Positions 18,634 to 27,067 of a stretch of DNA of 64,000 bases are shown piece after piece. Under the pieces are notes generated by a model that was not told where the DNA came from, did not search any database, and saw only the letters and a program-made list of their open reading frames with translations. Position 1 is the first letter of the stretch, and each line of letters starts with the position of its first letter. The position numbers and the translations under genes were made by a program. Source of the stretch: Vibrio nitrifigilis (lineage in GTDB: Bacteria; Pseudomonadota; Gammaproteobacteria; Enterobacterales; Vibrionaceae); NCBI RefSeq assembly GCF_015686695.1, contig NZ_JADPMR010000001.1:2604001-2668000 (forward strand), read 5' to 3'.

Positions 18634-19429
18634 TAAATAAAAAACAAGAACCACGAATGGACTATAACCGTTAGGGCTGGGGGAGAATCAGATAGAGTAA
18701 TGGTGTGATTTTCGTATTTAAGTCAGTTGGTTGATTGAATGCTGTCTTATCAGCGAGTGTTGAACAAGCTCCCTCCCTTTGGGGAGGGTTGGGGAGGGGG
18801 ATCACAGCGAGTCCGTGGGTTAGGACACCGTTGAACGTGCAGAATATGTAGAAATGCGAATAACGATATAAATGACAAATAACCTAAGAGATCGTTGGTG
18901 TAACTCTCTAACTTCCCTCCCTGAAATTAGAATTAAATCGATATATTCTGTGACTTTGATTCAATAATTTATTTTTCTTCCTTTGTGTTTATATTAATAA
19001 TAAAGCTTATAAATACCCCATAAGATTAAAATCCGCTCTTATAAATATTATAACTATCAATTAATGTAGCGATAAGCATGGTTAAAAATTATCCATTTTT
19101 ATTTAACCTAATAATTATTTAGCTATTATTCATTTAGTTGCACATTGGTTTTTTTTATTATTTTATGAACAATAACTTTCCCATATGAACTTATTAACTT
19201 ACTGATAATAAAAGATTTTATCTCTTGTTTTTATTTGTTTGAATTTTATTTAATTAATATTGAGTCAGAAAAATGTCAAATTAAGGTTGATTTTAAGTGA
19301 TGGCATAAGGTATCTTCGTGCGCTATTAAAATAAAACTTATTAGTTGGCAACCTTATATCTATTAGATTTACATTAATTAGAAAAATGTAATTGATGACG
19401 TCTTATATTTATAGTTGTAATGGATTACT
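18634..19429. other. Long intergenic region between the two polysaccharide loci
   Basis: No protein gene is supported. The left part has a G-rich block with four G runs (18781-18800) facing a C-rich arm (18770-18777), followed directly by a short dispersed repeat. From about 18920 the sequence becomes very AT-rich, typical of the silenced, antiterminator-dependent leader of a group 2 capsule operon. It ends at the JUMPstart element. Confidence 0.6.
18800..18820 (+). repeat. Short dispersed repeat, copy 1
   Basis: GATCAC(A/T)GCGAGTCCGTGGGT is found here and again at 49158-49178 with one mismatch. Both copies are preceded by CAAGCTC. In this copy the two parts are split by the C-rich/G-rich block. 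Nature unknown; both copies are intergenic. Confidence 0.6.
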
Positions 19430-19473
19430 TGCGCGTGTTATGGAAAACGCCTAAACCGTAGGGCGGTAGCGTA
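19430..19473 (+). promoter_or_regulatory. JUMPstart/ops element (RfaH recruitment site)
   Basis: GGCGGTAGCGT at 19462-19472 matches the ops core, and the upstream TGCGCGTGTT and AACGCC segments resemble the rest of the JUMPstart region. In the nontranscribed strand this element pauses RNA polymerase and recruits the antiterminator RfaH, allowing read-through of long polysaccharide operons. It lies only five bases before the first ATG, so its GGGCGG may also serve as the ribosome site. Confidence 0.88.
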
Positions 19474-19477
19474 TCAA

Positions 19478-19885
19478 ATGAAGAATTATCGTAATAAATT
19501 AGTACTATCAATTTTCTTATCCTGTCTGTTTTTATCTGGCTGTTCATCCCCTCCAAGGCATATTGAAGCAACTGTTCCTTTAGTCGAATCTTCTTATTCT
19601 GACGTTGATTCTTTAGGACAAGAATTGCCACTAATCTTTTGGAAACATTTCTCAGTTGCAGGCACGGCCCGTATTAGTGAAGTCAATTACAATGTGTTTG
19701 CCACTAAATCCTATATTTCTGCGTTAGGTCTACTGTGTCGAAATTTAACGATTAAAAATATCAATTCAAGTACACACACTCAGCGCATTGCATGTACTCA
19801 TGCCTCTCAAGATGAACTCACCGCACTCACGCCATGGTATCTAACGCGTGATATCAAAAAACCAACGTCAGATCTGAAACTTTAA
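19478..19885 (+). CDS. Small lipoprotein of the capsule locus
   Basis: A 135-residue protein with a clear signal peptide and lipobox (LFLSGC, cysteine near residue 22), so probably lipid-anchored at the outer membrane. After a short spacer there is a compact domain with SALGLLCRNL and a later R-I-A-C, suggesting one disulphide. I do not recognise a named family with confidence. It is the first gene after the ops site and is followed eight bases later by kpsD, which suggests an accessory role in capsule export or surface attachment. Confidence 0.75.
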   Translation: MKNYRNKLVLSIFLSCLFLSGCSSPPRHIEATVPLVESSYSDVDSLGQELPLIFWKHFSVAGTARISEVNYNVFATKSYISALGLLCRNLTIKNINSSTHTQRIACTHASQDELTALTPWYLTRDIKKPTSDLKL

Positions 19886-19892
19886 GTGACTT

Positions 19893-21623
19893 ATGATTTT
19901 TAAACAAAAGACGGCCATTGCACTCTTTTCTGGTCTACTGTTCATTAACAGTGCGTTTGCTGCGGACAGTAGTTTTCTCCTTCTTAATCAATCCTCTTCA
20001 GCAACGCCTTCCAAAGTGGATGCCTCTACTAGCGCCCCAAATCAAACATTAGAAAGTGGTAGCTATGAGAAAACCCAACGCAAAGGGTTACTGTTGCCAA
20101 GCGAGGCCAATATTCGTGATTTGCTGCCTTCATCTGGTGAAGATATGCCGCCTCCTTACGGAGCGAACCTATTCGCTGGTGGCTATGAGACAGAGAGAAC
20201 AGATGGTACCCGAGATAATTACCCTATCGCCGCTGGCGATAAGTTAAATATTTGGATTTGGGGGGCAACAAACTATTCGAGTGTGGTAACTGTTGATAAT
20301 CAGGGAAACATCTTTATTCCAGATATTGGCCCCATTTATGTTAAAGATGTGATGGCAGGCTCAATAAACAGTTATGTCTCTAAAAAAATAAAGCAAGTCT
20401 ACACCCGCAATGTGAATGTTTACGTTAACCTGCTTACTGCTACCCCTGTAAGTGTATATTTATCTGGTGCGATTATTCGCCCTGGGCAATATGCAGGTAT
20501 GGCATCTGATAGCCTGCTTTATTATCTGCAAAGAGCTGGCGGTGTTGATTCTGAGCGAGGAAGCTACCGTGATATTGAGGTGATTCGCCAGGGTAAAATC
20601 ATAGCGACTGCGGATCTCTACGATTTTATGCGCTCGGGTAAACTACCTCACGTAAGTTTTAAAGATGGTGATATCATTTTAGTGACACCACAAAAGGCAG
20701 CCATCACAGTAACAGGCAGTGCTCGTAATCCTTTCCGCTTTGAACTGAATCAAGACAATACAACTGGTGAACAGTTAATTAAATATGCTCGACCATTAGC
20801 GAAAGTAAGCCATGTGGGTATTGTTGGTAATCGAGACTCTGGCCCTATTTCCCTTTACATGACTTACGATGATTTCAAATCATTTTCCTTAAAAGATGGT
20901 GACAAAGTCATCTTTAATGATGATTTACGTTCAAAGGTATTAGATATTCAAGTATCGGGTAGCTACCAAGGACCATCTTATTTCGCTGTCGACCAATCTA
21001 CCCACCTGCACGACATCCTGAATTATATTCCTGTTGATCCCAAACTTGCAGATACCAATTCTATCTACGTATTACGCAAAAGTGTGGCTGAGCGACAGAA
21101 GAAAATGTTGGATGATTCGCTAGAACGATTAGAGCGTAGTGTGCTTACAGCGCCCGCTTCTTCAGATGGTGAAGCCGGAATTCGAGCAGAAGAAGCAAAA
21201 ATGGTGATGCAGTTTACTGCTCAAGCTCGAAAGGTTAAGCCGGATGGGCGCGTGGTTGTCTCTGATAATGGCAATATCGCCGATATCCAACTGGAAGAGG
21301 GCGACCAAATTGTAATCCCATACCAAACTGACTTGATTCAGGTTGGTGGTGAAGTGCTGATGCCTCAAGCAGTAGTCTATAACTCACAAGCAACCTTAGA
21401 TGATTATATTGCTTGGGCCGGAGGTTTTAGCGATCGAGCTGATGATGAGCATATTGCGATTGTGCACGCGAATGGGTTAGTCGAATTTGATCCAGAATCT
21501 AAAATTCGCAAAGGTGATCAGATATTAGTATTACCTAAAGTTGAAACGAAAGGCATGCAGCTAACAAAAGATATCACGCAAATTATTTATCAGATTGCAG
21601 TCGCGGCAAAAGTTGCTTTATAA
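19893..21623 (+). CDS. kpsD: KpsD, outer-membrane/periplasmic capsule export protein
   Basis: A 576-residue protein with an N-terminal signal peptide (INSAFAA). It has a PES domain (AGDKLNIWIWGATNYSS) and several SLBB-like repeats (SLLYYLQRAGG, TLDDYIAWAGG). Length and domain order match KpsD of group 2 capsules, which with KpsE joins the inner-membrane ABC exporter to the cell surface. It lies between the ops-linked lipoprotein and kpsM. Confidence 0.93.
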   Translation: MIFKQKTAIALFSGLLFINSAFAADSSFLLLNQSSSATPSKVDASTSAPNQTLESGSYEKTQRKGLLLPSEANIRDLLPSSGEDMPPPYGANLFAGGYETERTDGTRDNYPIAAGDKLNIWIWGATNYSSVVTVDNQGNIFIPDIGPIYVKDVMAGSINSYVSKKIKQVYTRNVNVYVNLLTATPVSVYLSGAIIRPGQYAGMASDSLLYYLQRAGGVDSERGSYRDIEVIRQGKIIATADLYDFMRSGKLPHVSFKDGDIILVTPQKAAITVTGSARNPFRFELNQDNTTGEQLIKYARPLAKVSHVGIVGNRDSGPISLYMTYDDFKSFSLKDGDKVIFNDDLRSKVLDIQVSGSYQGPSYFAVDQSTHLHDILNYIPVDPKLADTNSIYVLRKSVAERQKKMLDDSLERLERSVLTAPASSDGEAGIRAEEAKMVMQFTAQARKVKPDGRVVVSDNGNIADIQLEEGDQIVIPYQTDLIQVGGEVLMPQAVVYNSQATLDDYIAWAGGFSDRADDEHIAIVHANGLVEFDPESKIRKGDQILVLPKVETKGMQLTKDITQIIYQIAVAAKVAL

Positions 21624-21632
21624 GGTTATGTT

Positions 21633-22421
21633 ATGGCAGCAGTGAAATCGCGTTCAAAATTGCAAGTATGGGGCGATGTTATCATTGCTATTTTCTTACG
21701 AGAAATTAAAAGCAAATTTAATGATAAAGTGGGGATTTCTTGGGCTGTGATTTCCCCGGTTAGTTTTATTTTTGCTTTATCCATGATGAGGAATACACTC
21801 AGTGGTGGAAGAGATGTACATGGTATGTCGACCTTTTTATTTATGATGATCGGTATGACATTGATACAGTTTTTTTTGATCACCATGAACTCAACAGCTA
21901 ACGCAGTAACAAAAAATAAACAGCTGTTCTCTTTTCGACAAGTTCAACCAATCAGTGCCATATTAGCAATTGCTGGTTTAGAGTTTTTAATAAAATTATT
22001 TGTAGTAATTATTCTTGGAATAATAAGCTATCTATTTAGTTTAGATATAGCAATTAACGACCCATTAGAGGTGATAGTAAATCTAGTAAAGTTATGGTTA
22101 ATAGCGGTAAGTCTAGGTACTATTTTAGCAATGGCATATTGTTTTGTTCCTGAATTAAAAAAAGTAACAGAAATAATCACAAAACCTTTATTTTTTATAT
22201 CAGGAACATTCATGAGTTTACAAGATATTCCTGAGAAATATTGGCATTACCTTACATGGAACCCAATCTTACATATTATAGAGCTAACTCGTTACGCCGC
22301 TGTCACTCAGTATGGAAACTCTGGGGTTAGTGATTTTTATGTGAATGTAATCACATTAACATTATTTTCTTTTGCCATATCGTGCTATCACATTAGTTGG
22401 AAGCAGGCAATAAGCCATTAA
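21633..22421 (+). CDS. kpsM: KpsM, ABC-2 type capsule exporter permease
   Basis: A 262-residue membrane protein with six predicted helices. The N-terminal amphipathic FLREIKSKFNDKVGISWAVI segment and the ISGTFMSLQDIPEKYWHYLT motif before the last helices are typical of ABC-2 capsule permeases. It pairs with the KpsT ATPase encoded 12 kb downstream at 34547. The separation of kpsM and kpsT by the biosynthetic genes is notable, since in E. coli they are adjacent. Confidence 0.93.
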   Translation: MAAVKSRSKLQVWGDVIIAIFLREIKSKFNDKVGISWAVISPVSFIFALSMMRNTLSGGRDVHGMSTFLFMMIGMTLIQFFLITMNSTANAVTKNKQLFSFRQVQPISAILAIAGLEFLIKLFVVIILGIISYLFSLDIAINDPLEVIVNLVKLWLIAVSLGTILAMAYCFVPELKKVTEIITKPLFFISGTFMSLQDIPEKYWHYLTWNPILHIIELTRYAAVTQYGNSGVSDFYVNVITLTLFSFAISCYHISWKQAISH

Positions 22422-22434
22422 AGTCGATAAATAT

Positions 22435-23910
22435 ATGAATAGAATTATTGAAAAGAAATTTGAAGAATTTCGGGATAGTATTACGAAAGAAGAATTTAAT
22501 AATATCGATTTTTTAAAAATAAAAGTAGATGAATTAGAATTTTTAGATCCTGAACTATCTAAAAGAATTAATATTAGAGTAAAAAACTTAAAAAACCATA
22601 AAGAGTTTAATTTTTTTAAAAATAACCTTTCAGAAGAGCAGTGGAATAACTTAGATTATCTAAAGTTAAAAAAAAATAATCAAAAAAACGAATTTATAAT
22701 AAAAAAAATTGATGAAAGAATAGAACTACTAACTACTTTGTTGCCATCTAATAAACAAGAAGAGGCAATAAATGAAAGAATAGATTCAACAGAAATAACA
22801 AATTATCGATTAGTTCTGAAAAATTGTTTTAAATATCCCTTTATTATTTTAGTTATTATTCCTACAATTATTTTTTCTTTGTATCAATTAATTATAGCTT
22901 CAGATAGATATCAGAGTGAAGCTAAAGTAATAGTGCAGCAGCCAGATACGACTACAACACTCGATACTTCTATGGCTTTATTGAGTGGCCTTGGTGTTGG
23001 ATCTGCGTCTGGAACTGATCCTGAAATATTAAAAACATATATTTATTCAACGGATATGTTGGAGTTTTTGGATGAAAAAATTCATTTACGAGATCATTAT
23101 ACTAATCAAAGTATTGATATCTTTAGCCGTCTGATTAAAGATGATAAAGAATCATTTTTAACATATTATCAAAAGCATATTAGTGTAGATATTGACAGTA
23201 ATTCTGGAATACTGAGTATTTATGCTCAGGGCTTTTCTTCGATATTTTCTAATTTATTAGTAAAAACAATAGTAAAACGTTCTGAATGGTATATTAATTC
23301 GATTGGACATCAGTTAGCTGAAGCCCAACTGGATTTTGTAAAACAAGAACAAAAAAACATTGAAGAGAAATTAAAATTAGCACAAAGCCATTTATTAAAG
23401 TTCCAGCAAAAATATAATTTGCTCGATCCAACAGTAGAGGGTGTGGCACTCCAGAAGATTGCGTATACTTTGGAAGGACAGATCACCGCGAAAGAAGCTG
23501 AGCTGAAAACAGCTCGACATATCATGTCAGACAATGCACCGAAGGTATTAACTTTAAAGCAAGAAATTTCAGGCTTAAAAATGCAACTTGAAAATGAGCG
23601 CAATAAGTTAGCAACCAGAGGTAAAGAAGATAAGTATTCAGTTGGCGATATATTAGCTAAATATGCCGACTTAAAAGTTGATAATGAGCTTGCACTTAAG
23701 GCCTACACGTCTTCACAAGTCTCTTTAGAAAAATCTCGTATAGAAACTTATCGGCAATTGAAGTACCTTGTGATTGTTGAAAACCCAACCTTACCAGACA
23801 ATAATAAATATCCTGAAATTCCTTATAATATAGTTCTATTTTTTATTATCCTAGCTATGGGATATGGAGTAGGACGTATTATATTTCTAACTATTAAAGA
23901 AATTAAATAA
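22435..23910 (+). CDS. kpsE: KpsE-type capsule export protein with a long N-terminal extension
   Basis: Residues about 130-491 are a regular KpsE/BexC/CtrB co-polymerase. The first helix is near 133-153, followed by YQSEAKVIVQQPD, a periplasmic coiled coil and a C-terminal helix with an NPTLPDNNKYPE approach. The usual length is near 380 residues; here some 110-125 highly charged residues precede the first helix. This part contains two similar units of about 45 residues (EEFNNIDFLKIK and EQWNNLDYLKLK), a tandem duplication. The DNA here is very AT-rich, beginning the AT-rich core. Confidence 0.88.
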   Translation: MNRIIEKKFEEFRDSITKEEFNNIDFLKIKVDELEFLDPELSKRINIRVKNLKNHKEFNFFKNNLSEEQWNNLDYLKLKKNNQKNEFIIKKIDERIELLTTLLPSNKQEEAINERIDSTEITNYRLVLKNCFKYPFIILVIIPTIIFSLYQLIIASDRYQSEAKVIVQQPDTTTTLDTSMALLSGLGVGSASGTDPEILKTYIYSTDMLEFLDEKIHLRDHYTNQSIDIFSRLIKDDKESFLTYYQKHISVDIDSNSGILSIYAQGFSSIFSNLLVKTIVKRSEWYINSIGHQLAEAQLDFVKQEQKNIEEKLKLAQSHLLKFQQKYNLLDPTVEGVALQKIAYTLEGQITAKEAELKTARHIMSDNAPKVLTLKQEISGLKMQLENERNKLATRGKEDKYSVGDILAKYADLKVDNELALKAYTSSQVSLEKSRIETYRQLKYLVIVENPTLPDNNKYPEIPYNIVLFFIILAMGYGVGRIIFLTIKEIK

Positions 23911-24323
23911 ACAAGTTTAAATTTTATTATGAAGAATTTATATACATTTATATTATTTCTAATTGATTAGTATTGAAAATAGATTTTAATTATCACTTTA
24001 GATAACTAATATATTTATTTTTAGTATCTTAACCTAATGCCAGCAAACGACTAAAATTGCTAATAAATTGTTTCATATTATTTTCCTCAAAGTTTATTGG
24101 GTTTTATCAGGGTAAGGTAAGCGGTTCTGTTACTTTTTATAAAAGGGAAAAAGTGGCAAGCGTCTTCCTGAGTAAAAGAATATGTTATGAAATTAATGAA
24201 TATTACTCAAGTAAAGTGATCGTCAGTCTTATATGACAGAAATATTTATTCGATTTTCTTATTTAGAATTTTTATAAGTTAACAATATATTTTTATTTGG
24301 ATATAATATAAACGAAGGTTGAG
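23911..24323. other. AT-rich intergenic region with a possible gene-start remnant
   Basis: About 410 bases between kpsE and the SGNH gene in an otherwise tight operon. On the minus strand a GAGGAAAA site (24081-24088) is followed by an ATG at 24076 and 15 codons (MKQFISNFSRLLALG) to a TAA at 24029. This looks like a remnant of a gene start or a tiny peptide. Nothing else is recognisable. Confidence 0.4.
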
Positions 24324-25499
24324 ATGATATTTGAAAATAATAAACACATTGAGGTTAGTCGTGGTGTTATTAAAATAAAAGGCATAAATGCTTTATTTCT
24401 TAGGCAGAAAAATAGTGGTCAAAATCAATTTGAATATATTAATGGGAATAAAAATATAAGCAGGGAAAGTATTGATAATTTTATATTTAACATTAAAGAG
24501 AATAATGATTTCTGCATAAAAAATAAAATAATTTACCAACACATAATTTTTCCATGTAAAGCTATTGCATATAAACAAAGGTTTGAGTCTCTGGGTATCA
24601 AAATAAAAAATATTGTAACAGAAGAACATACCAGTCAACACAATGTTTATTATCCTAGTTTAAAAAATATATCGGAAGAGTGGTTCATAATAAATGATAC
24701 TCATTGCTCATATAAAGGATATATCAAAATTATTAATGAAGCGCTATCAAGGGCAGGTATAAACATTCCTATTTTACCTTTTCATTTGAAAAAGTCATTT
24801 TATAAAGGTGACGTTGGAAAAATGTTAGGGGAGAAACCTATCGAAGTTGATATTATTGATAGGTTTGATGTAGGTTCTGATATTCATAGTTTTACCACCA
24901 ATCATGTTCTTCCTGGAAATAATGGAGAAATGCATTTAAAAATTAATACACAAGCCCCTATAAAAAAAAGAGTGCTTCTTTTTGGTGATAGTTTTTTTGT
25001 TGGTTGCTTAAATTATCTTTCTCATTTGTTTAGTGAAGTTTTATATTTAAGAGAGCCATATATAATTAAAGATGTCGCAAACTGCTTAGCACCTGATATT
25101 ATTCTTAGTGGTAATGCTGAAAGATATCTTGTGAACGTACCAAATAGCCAGACTAATCCTCCATATTTTACTAAATTTTTAAATAAAAATATAAAAATGG
25201 AAAAGTTAGGTGTTATAAATCAAATAGCATTCGAAAGTTTTTTTAAACCTAGAAATTCTATAGATTATAAAAATTGGATTAAAGATCTTGAATTAGTACA
25301 TGATATTATAATGAATCAAGAAAGAGACTATGTGAGTATTTTAAATGATAGCCAAATTGATTTTATAAGAGATTATGCTGTAAATATAGAGAACGCTGAT
25401 ATCAAATATATGCTAATGAATGTTGCAGCTAATAACAGGCCTGAAGGGCCATATATAAAAACAAAATTAAATGATTATTTGTTGAAATTAAATAAATAA
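24324..25499 (+). CDS. AlgX/AlgJ-like SGNH esterase/acetyltransferase with C-terminal RP-x-GP module
   Basis: Two motifs fit the AlgJ/AlgX branch of the SGNH superfamily and in the same order: D-x-H in NDTHCSYKGY (Asp125, His127) and the serine motif LLFGDSFF (Ser223). These proteins acetylate polysaccharides such as alginate. Unlike them, this 391-residue protein has no signal peptide or membrane helix, so it should act in the cytoplasm. The last 50 residues form a short helical module with NNRPEGPYIKTKLNDY. A related segment is present in the sulfotransferase at 30961. Function in capsule modification is inferred. Confidence 0.7.
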   Translation: MIFENNKHIEVSRGVIKIKGINALFLRQKNSGQNQFEYINGNKNISRESIDNFIFNIKENNDFCIKNKIIYQHIIFPCKAIAYKQRFESLGIKIKNIVTEEHTSQHNVYYPSLKNISEEWFIINDTHCSYKGYIKIINEALSRAGINIPILPFHLKKSFYKGDVGKMLGEKPIEVDIIDRFDVGSDIHSFTTNHVLPGNNGEMHLKINTQAPIKKRVLLFGDSFFVGCLNYLSHLFSEVLYLREPYIIKDVANCLAPDIILSGNAERYLVNVPNSQTNPPYFTKFLNKNIKMEKLGVINQIAFESFFKPRNSIDYKNWIKDLELVHDIIMNQERDYVSILNDSQIDFIRDYAVNIENADIKYMLMNVAANNRPEGPYIKTKLNDYLLKLNK

Positions 25500-25582
25500 T
25501 AATGGTTATTTATTAAGATTATAGCATGGAATAAATTAAACAATTTTAGGTCTATATTTTTATATGATTTTTGGTTATTAAC

Positions 25583-26101
25583 ATGAAAAAATTTTTGAGA
25601 AAAATAAAACGTCTATTAAATGGTACAATAATTACGTCGGTTAGTAAAAGTTTGGATAAGCTTACAACTCTCACTCTTGATTATAAACCTGATGCCTATC
25701 AATACGTGCTACCTAATATTACATTCGGTTATGATAGAACGAAAACTATTGAAATTAAATCAATATCTAAAGGAGAACTGGAAGTATATAATCCAGAAAA
25801 CTCTTGGTTTTCTTTAGAGTTAGATATAAATAAATTTTTCAAGTACGAAAAAATACTACTTTCAATAGATATATCAACAAAAAAAACATTACCAGTTAGA
25901 ATAGGTATTAGGAGTGATGGATATTCCGATGCAATGTATTCGAAAGTATTAATTTTTTCTGAGTTTAAAAATAAGATAGATATTCCACTTGATGTTCAAG
26001 ATTACCAGTCAAAAAAAGGAACAATCATTTTATTTTTTGAAAGTAAGTCTTTTAGGTTTAAATTTAATAAAATTAACATAATGTCAGCTAGGTGTTTATA
26101 A
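25583..26101 (+). CDS. Uncharacterised protein of the capsule core
   Basis: About 172 residues from ATG 25583; an in-frame TTG at 25571 is the alternative, and neither has a good ribosome site. The N-terminus is strongly basic (KKFLRKIKRLLNG). The rest is rich in alternating hydrophobic and polar residues, suggesting a beta-sandwich such as a carbohydrate-binding fold. I recognise no family. It lies between the SGNH gene and GT2 genes, two bases before the next start, so a role in polymer synthesis or modification is likely. Confidence 0.6.
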   Translation: MKKFLRKIKRLLNGTIITSVSKSLDKLTTLTLDYKPDAYQYVLPNITFGYDRTKTIEIKSISKGELEVYNPENSWFSLELDINKFFKYEKILLSIDISTKKTLPVRIGIRSDGYSDAMYSKVLIFSEFKNKIDIPLDVQDYQSKKGTIILFFESKSFRFKFNKINIMSARCL

Positions 26102-26102
26102 T

Positions 26103-27059
26103 ATGATCTCTTTTATTATACCGTCATATAATGATTTGGATAATATAAAAAGACAAGTCAGTTTTTTTAATAATTATTCTGCAAGTGATTTAAAGTTTGA
26201 AGTTATATTTGTTGATGATCATTCAACAGATGGTACTTACGAGTATTTAAAAAGTACTCAAATTCTATTTGAATTTAAATGTCATTTCAATGAAGTTAAT
26301 TCTGGACCTGGTATATCAAGAAATATAGGTATGGGCTTGGCAACATATGAGACATTGGCTTTCATTGATTCTGATGATTCTCTTATTGAAGCATGGCCAT
26401 TTTATTTTTCTAGAATGTTAAGTTGTGATGCTGATTGCCGTATTTTTCCATATCAACTTATCGTTAAAAATAGTGAAAATATATATAAAATGCATCCTCA
26501 GGATGAGAAAATATTCAGTAAGTGGGGTTCTACATATTCGTCTGATGAATACTTATGGAATGCAAATTGGGTTTTGGAATTAGCTAATTTCCCCTGGAAT
26601 AAATTATATAAAAAGTCAATCATTGAGAAGTTCGATATAAAATACCCTGATTTAAGAATGCAAGAAGATATTGTTTTCCATTGGATGTATATGATTCATT
26701 GTAAATCAGTTAAGTTATTTTCAAACCTACCTGGTTTATATAAGCATAATCGTTCTGAAAATAATGCTGGTCGTGCAACAGAATATAAAGGTAAATATCG
26801 GCTAGATTTGTTCTCTGCTCTTGATATTGTGGAGGATAAGTTATCAGAAGATTGGTTGAATGGTTATGTTCCTGTTTTCTATGAGTTCAAATGCGACATA
26901 ATCAATTGGGGAAAATGTAATATTAGTGTCGATTTATTAGATGAATACAGAAAATTAGCAGTTAAATCTTTAAATAAATTGGATGAAACAAAAAAAGAAA
27001 TATTAATTAAATATAATCATCAAAATATCATAGACAAAATTAAACACTTGGAAATATAG
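26103..27059 (+). CDS. Family 2 glycosyltransferase
   Basis: A 318-residue GT-A protein with MISFIIPSYNDLDNIKRQV, FVDDHSTDGTYEYL, NSGPGISRNIGMGLA and the D-x-D as FIDSDDSLIE. A later FPWNKLYKKSIIEK and MQEDIVFHW are the acceptor-side motifs common in capsule GT2 proteins. Donor unknown. It shares its layout with the next gene, so the two may be old paralogues adding related sugars. Confidence 0.85.
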   Translation: MISFIIPSYNDLDNIKRQVSFFNNYSASDLKFEVIFVDDHSTDGTYEYLKSTQILFEFKCHFNEVNSGPGISRNIGMGLATYETLAFIDSDDSLIEAWPFYFSRMLSCDADCRIFPYQLIVKNSENIYKMHPQDEKIFSKWGSTYSSDEYLWNANWVLELANFPWNKLYKKSIIEKFDIKYPDLRMQEDIVFHWMYMIHCKSVKLFSNLPGLYKHNRSENNAGRATEYKGKYRLDLFSALDIVEDKLSEDWLNGYVPVFYEFKCDIINWGKCNISVDLLDEYRKLAVKSLNKLDETKKEILIKYNHQNIIDKIKHLEI

Positions 27060-27067
27060 GATATACA

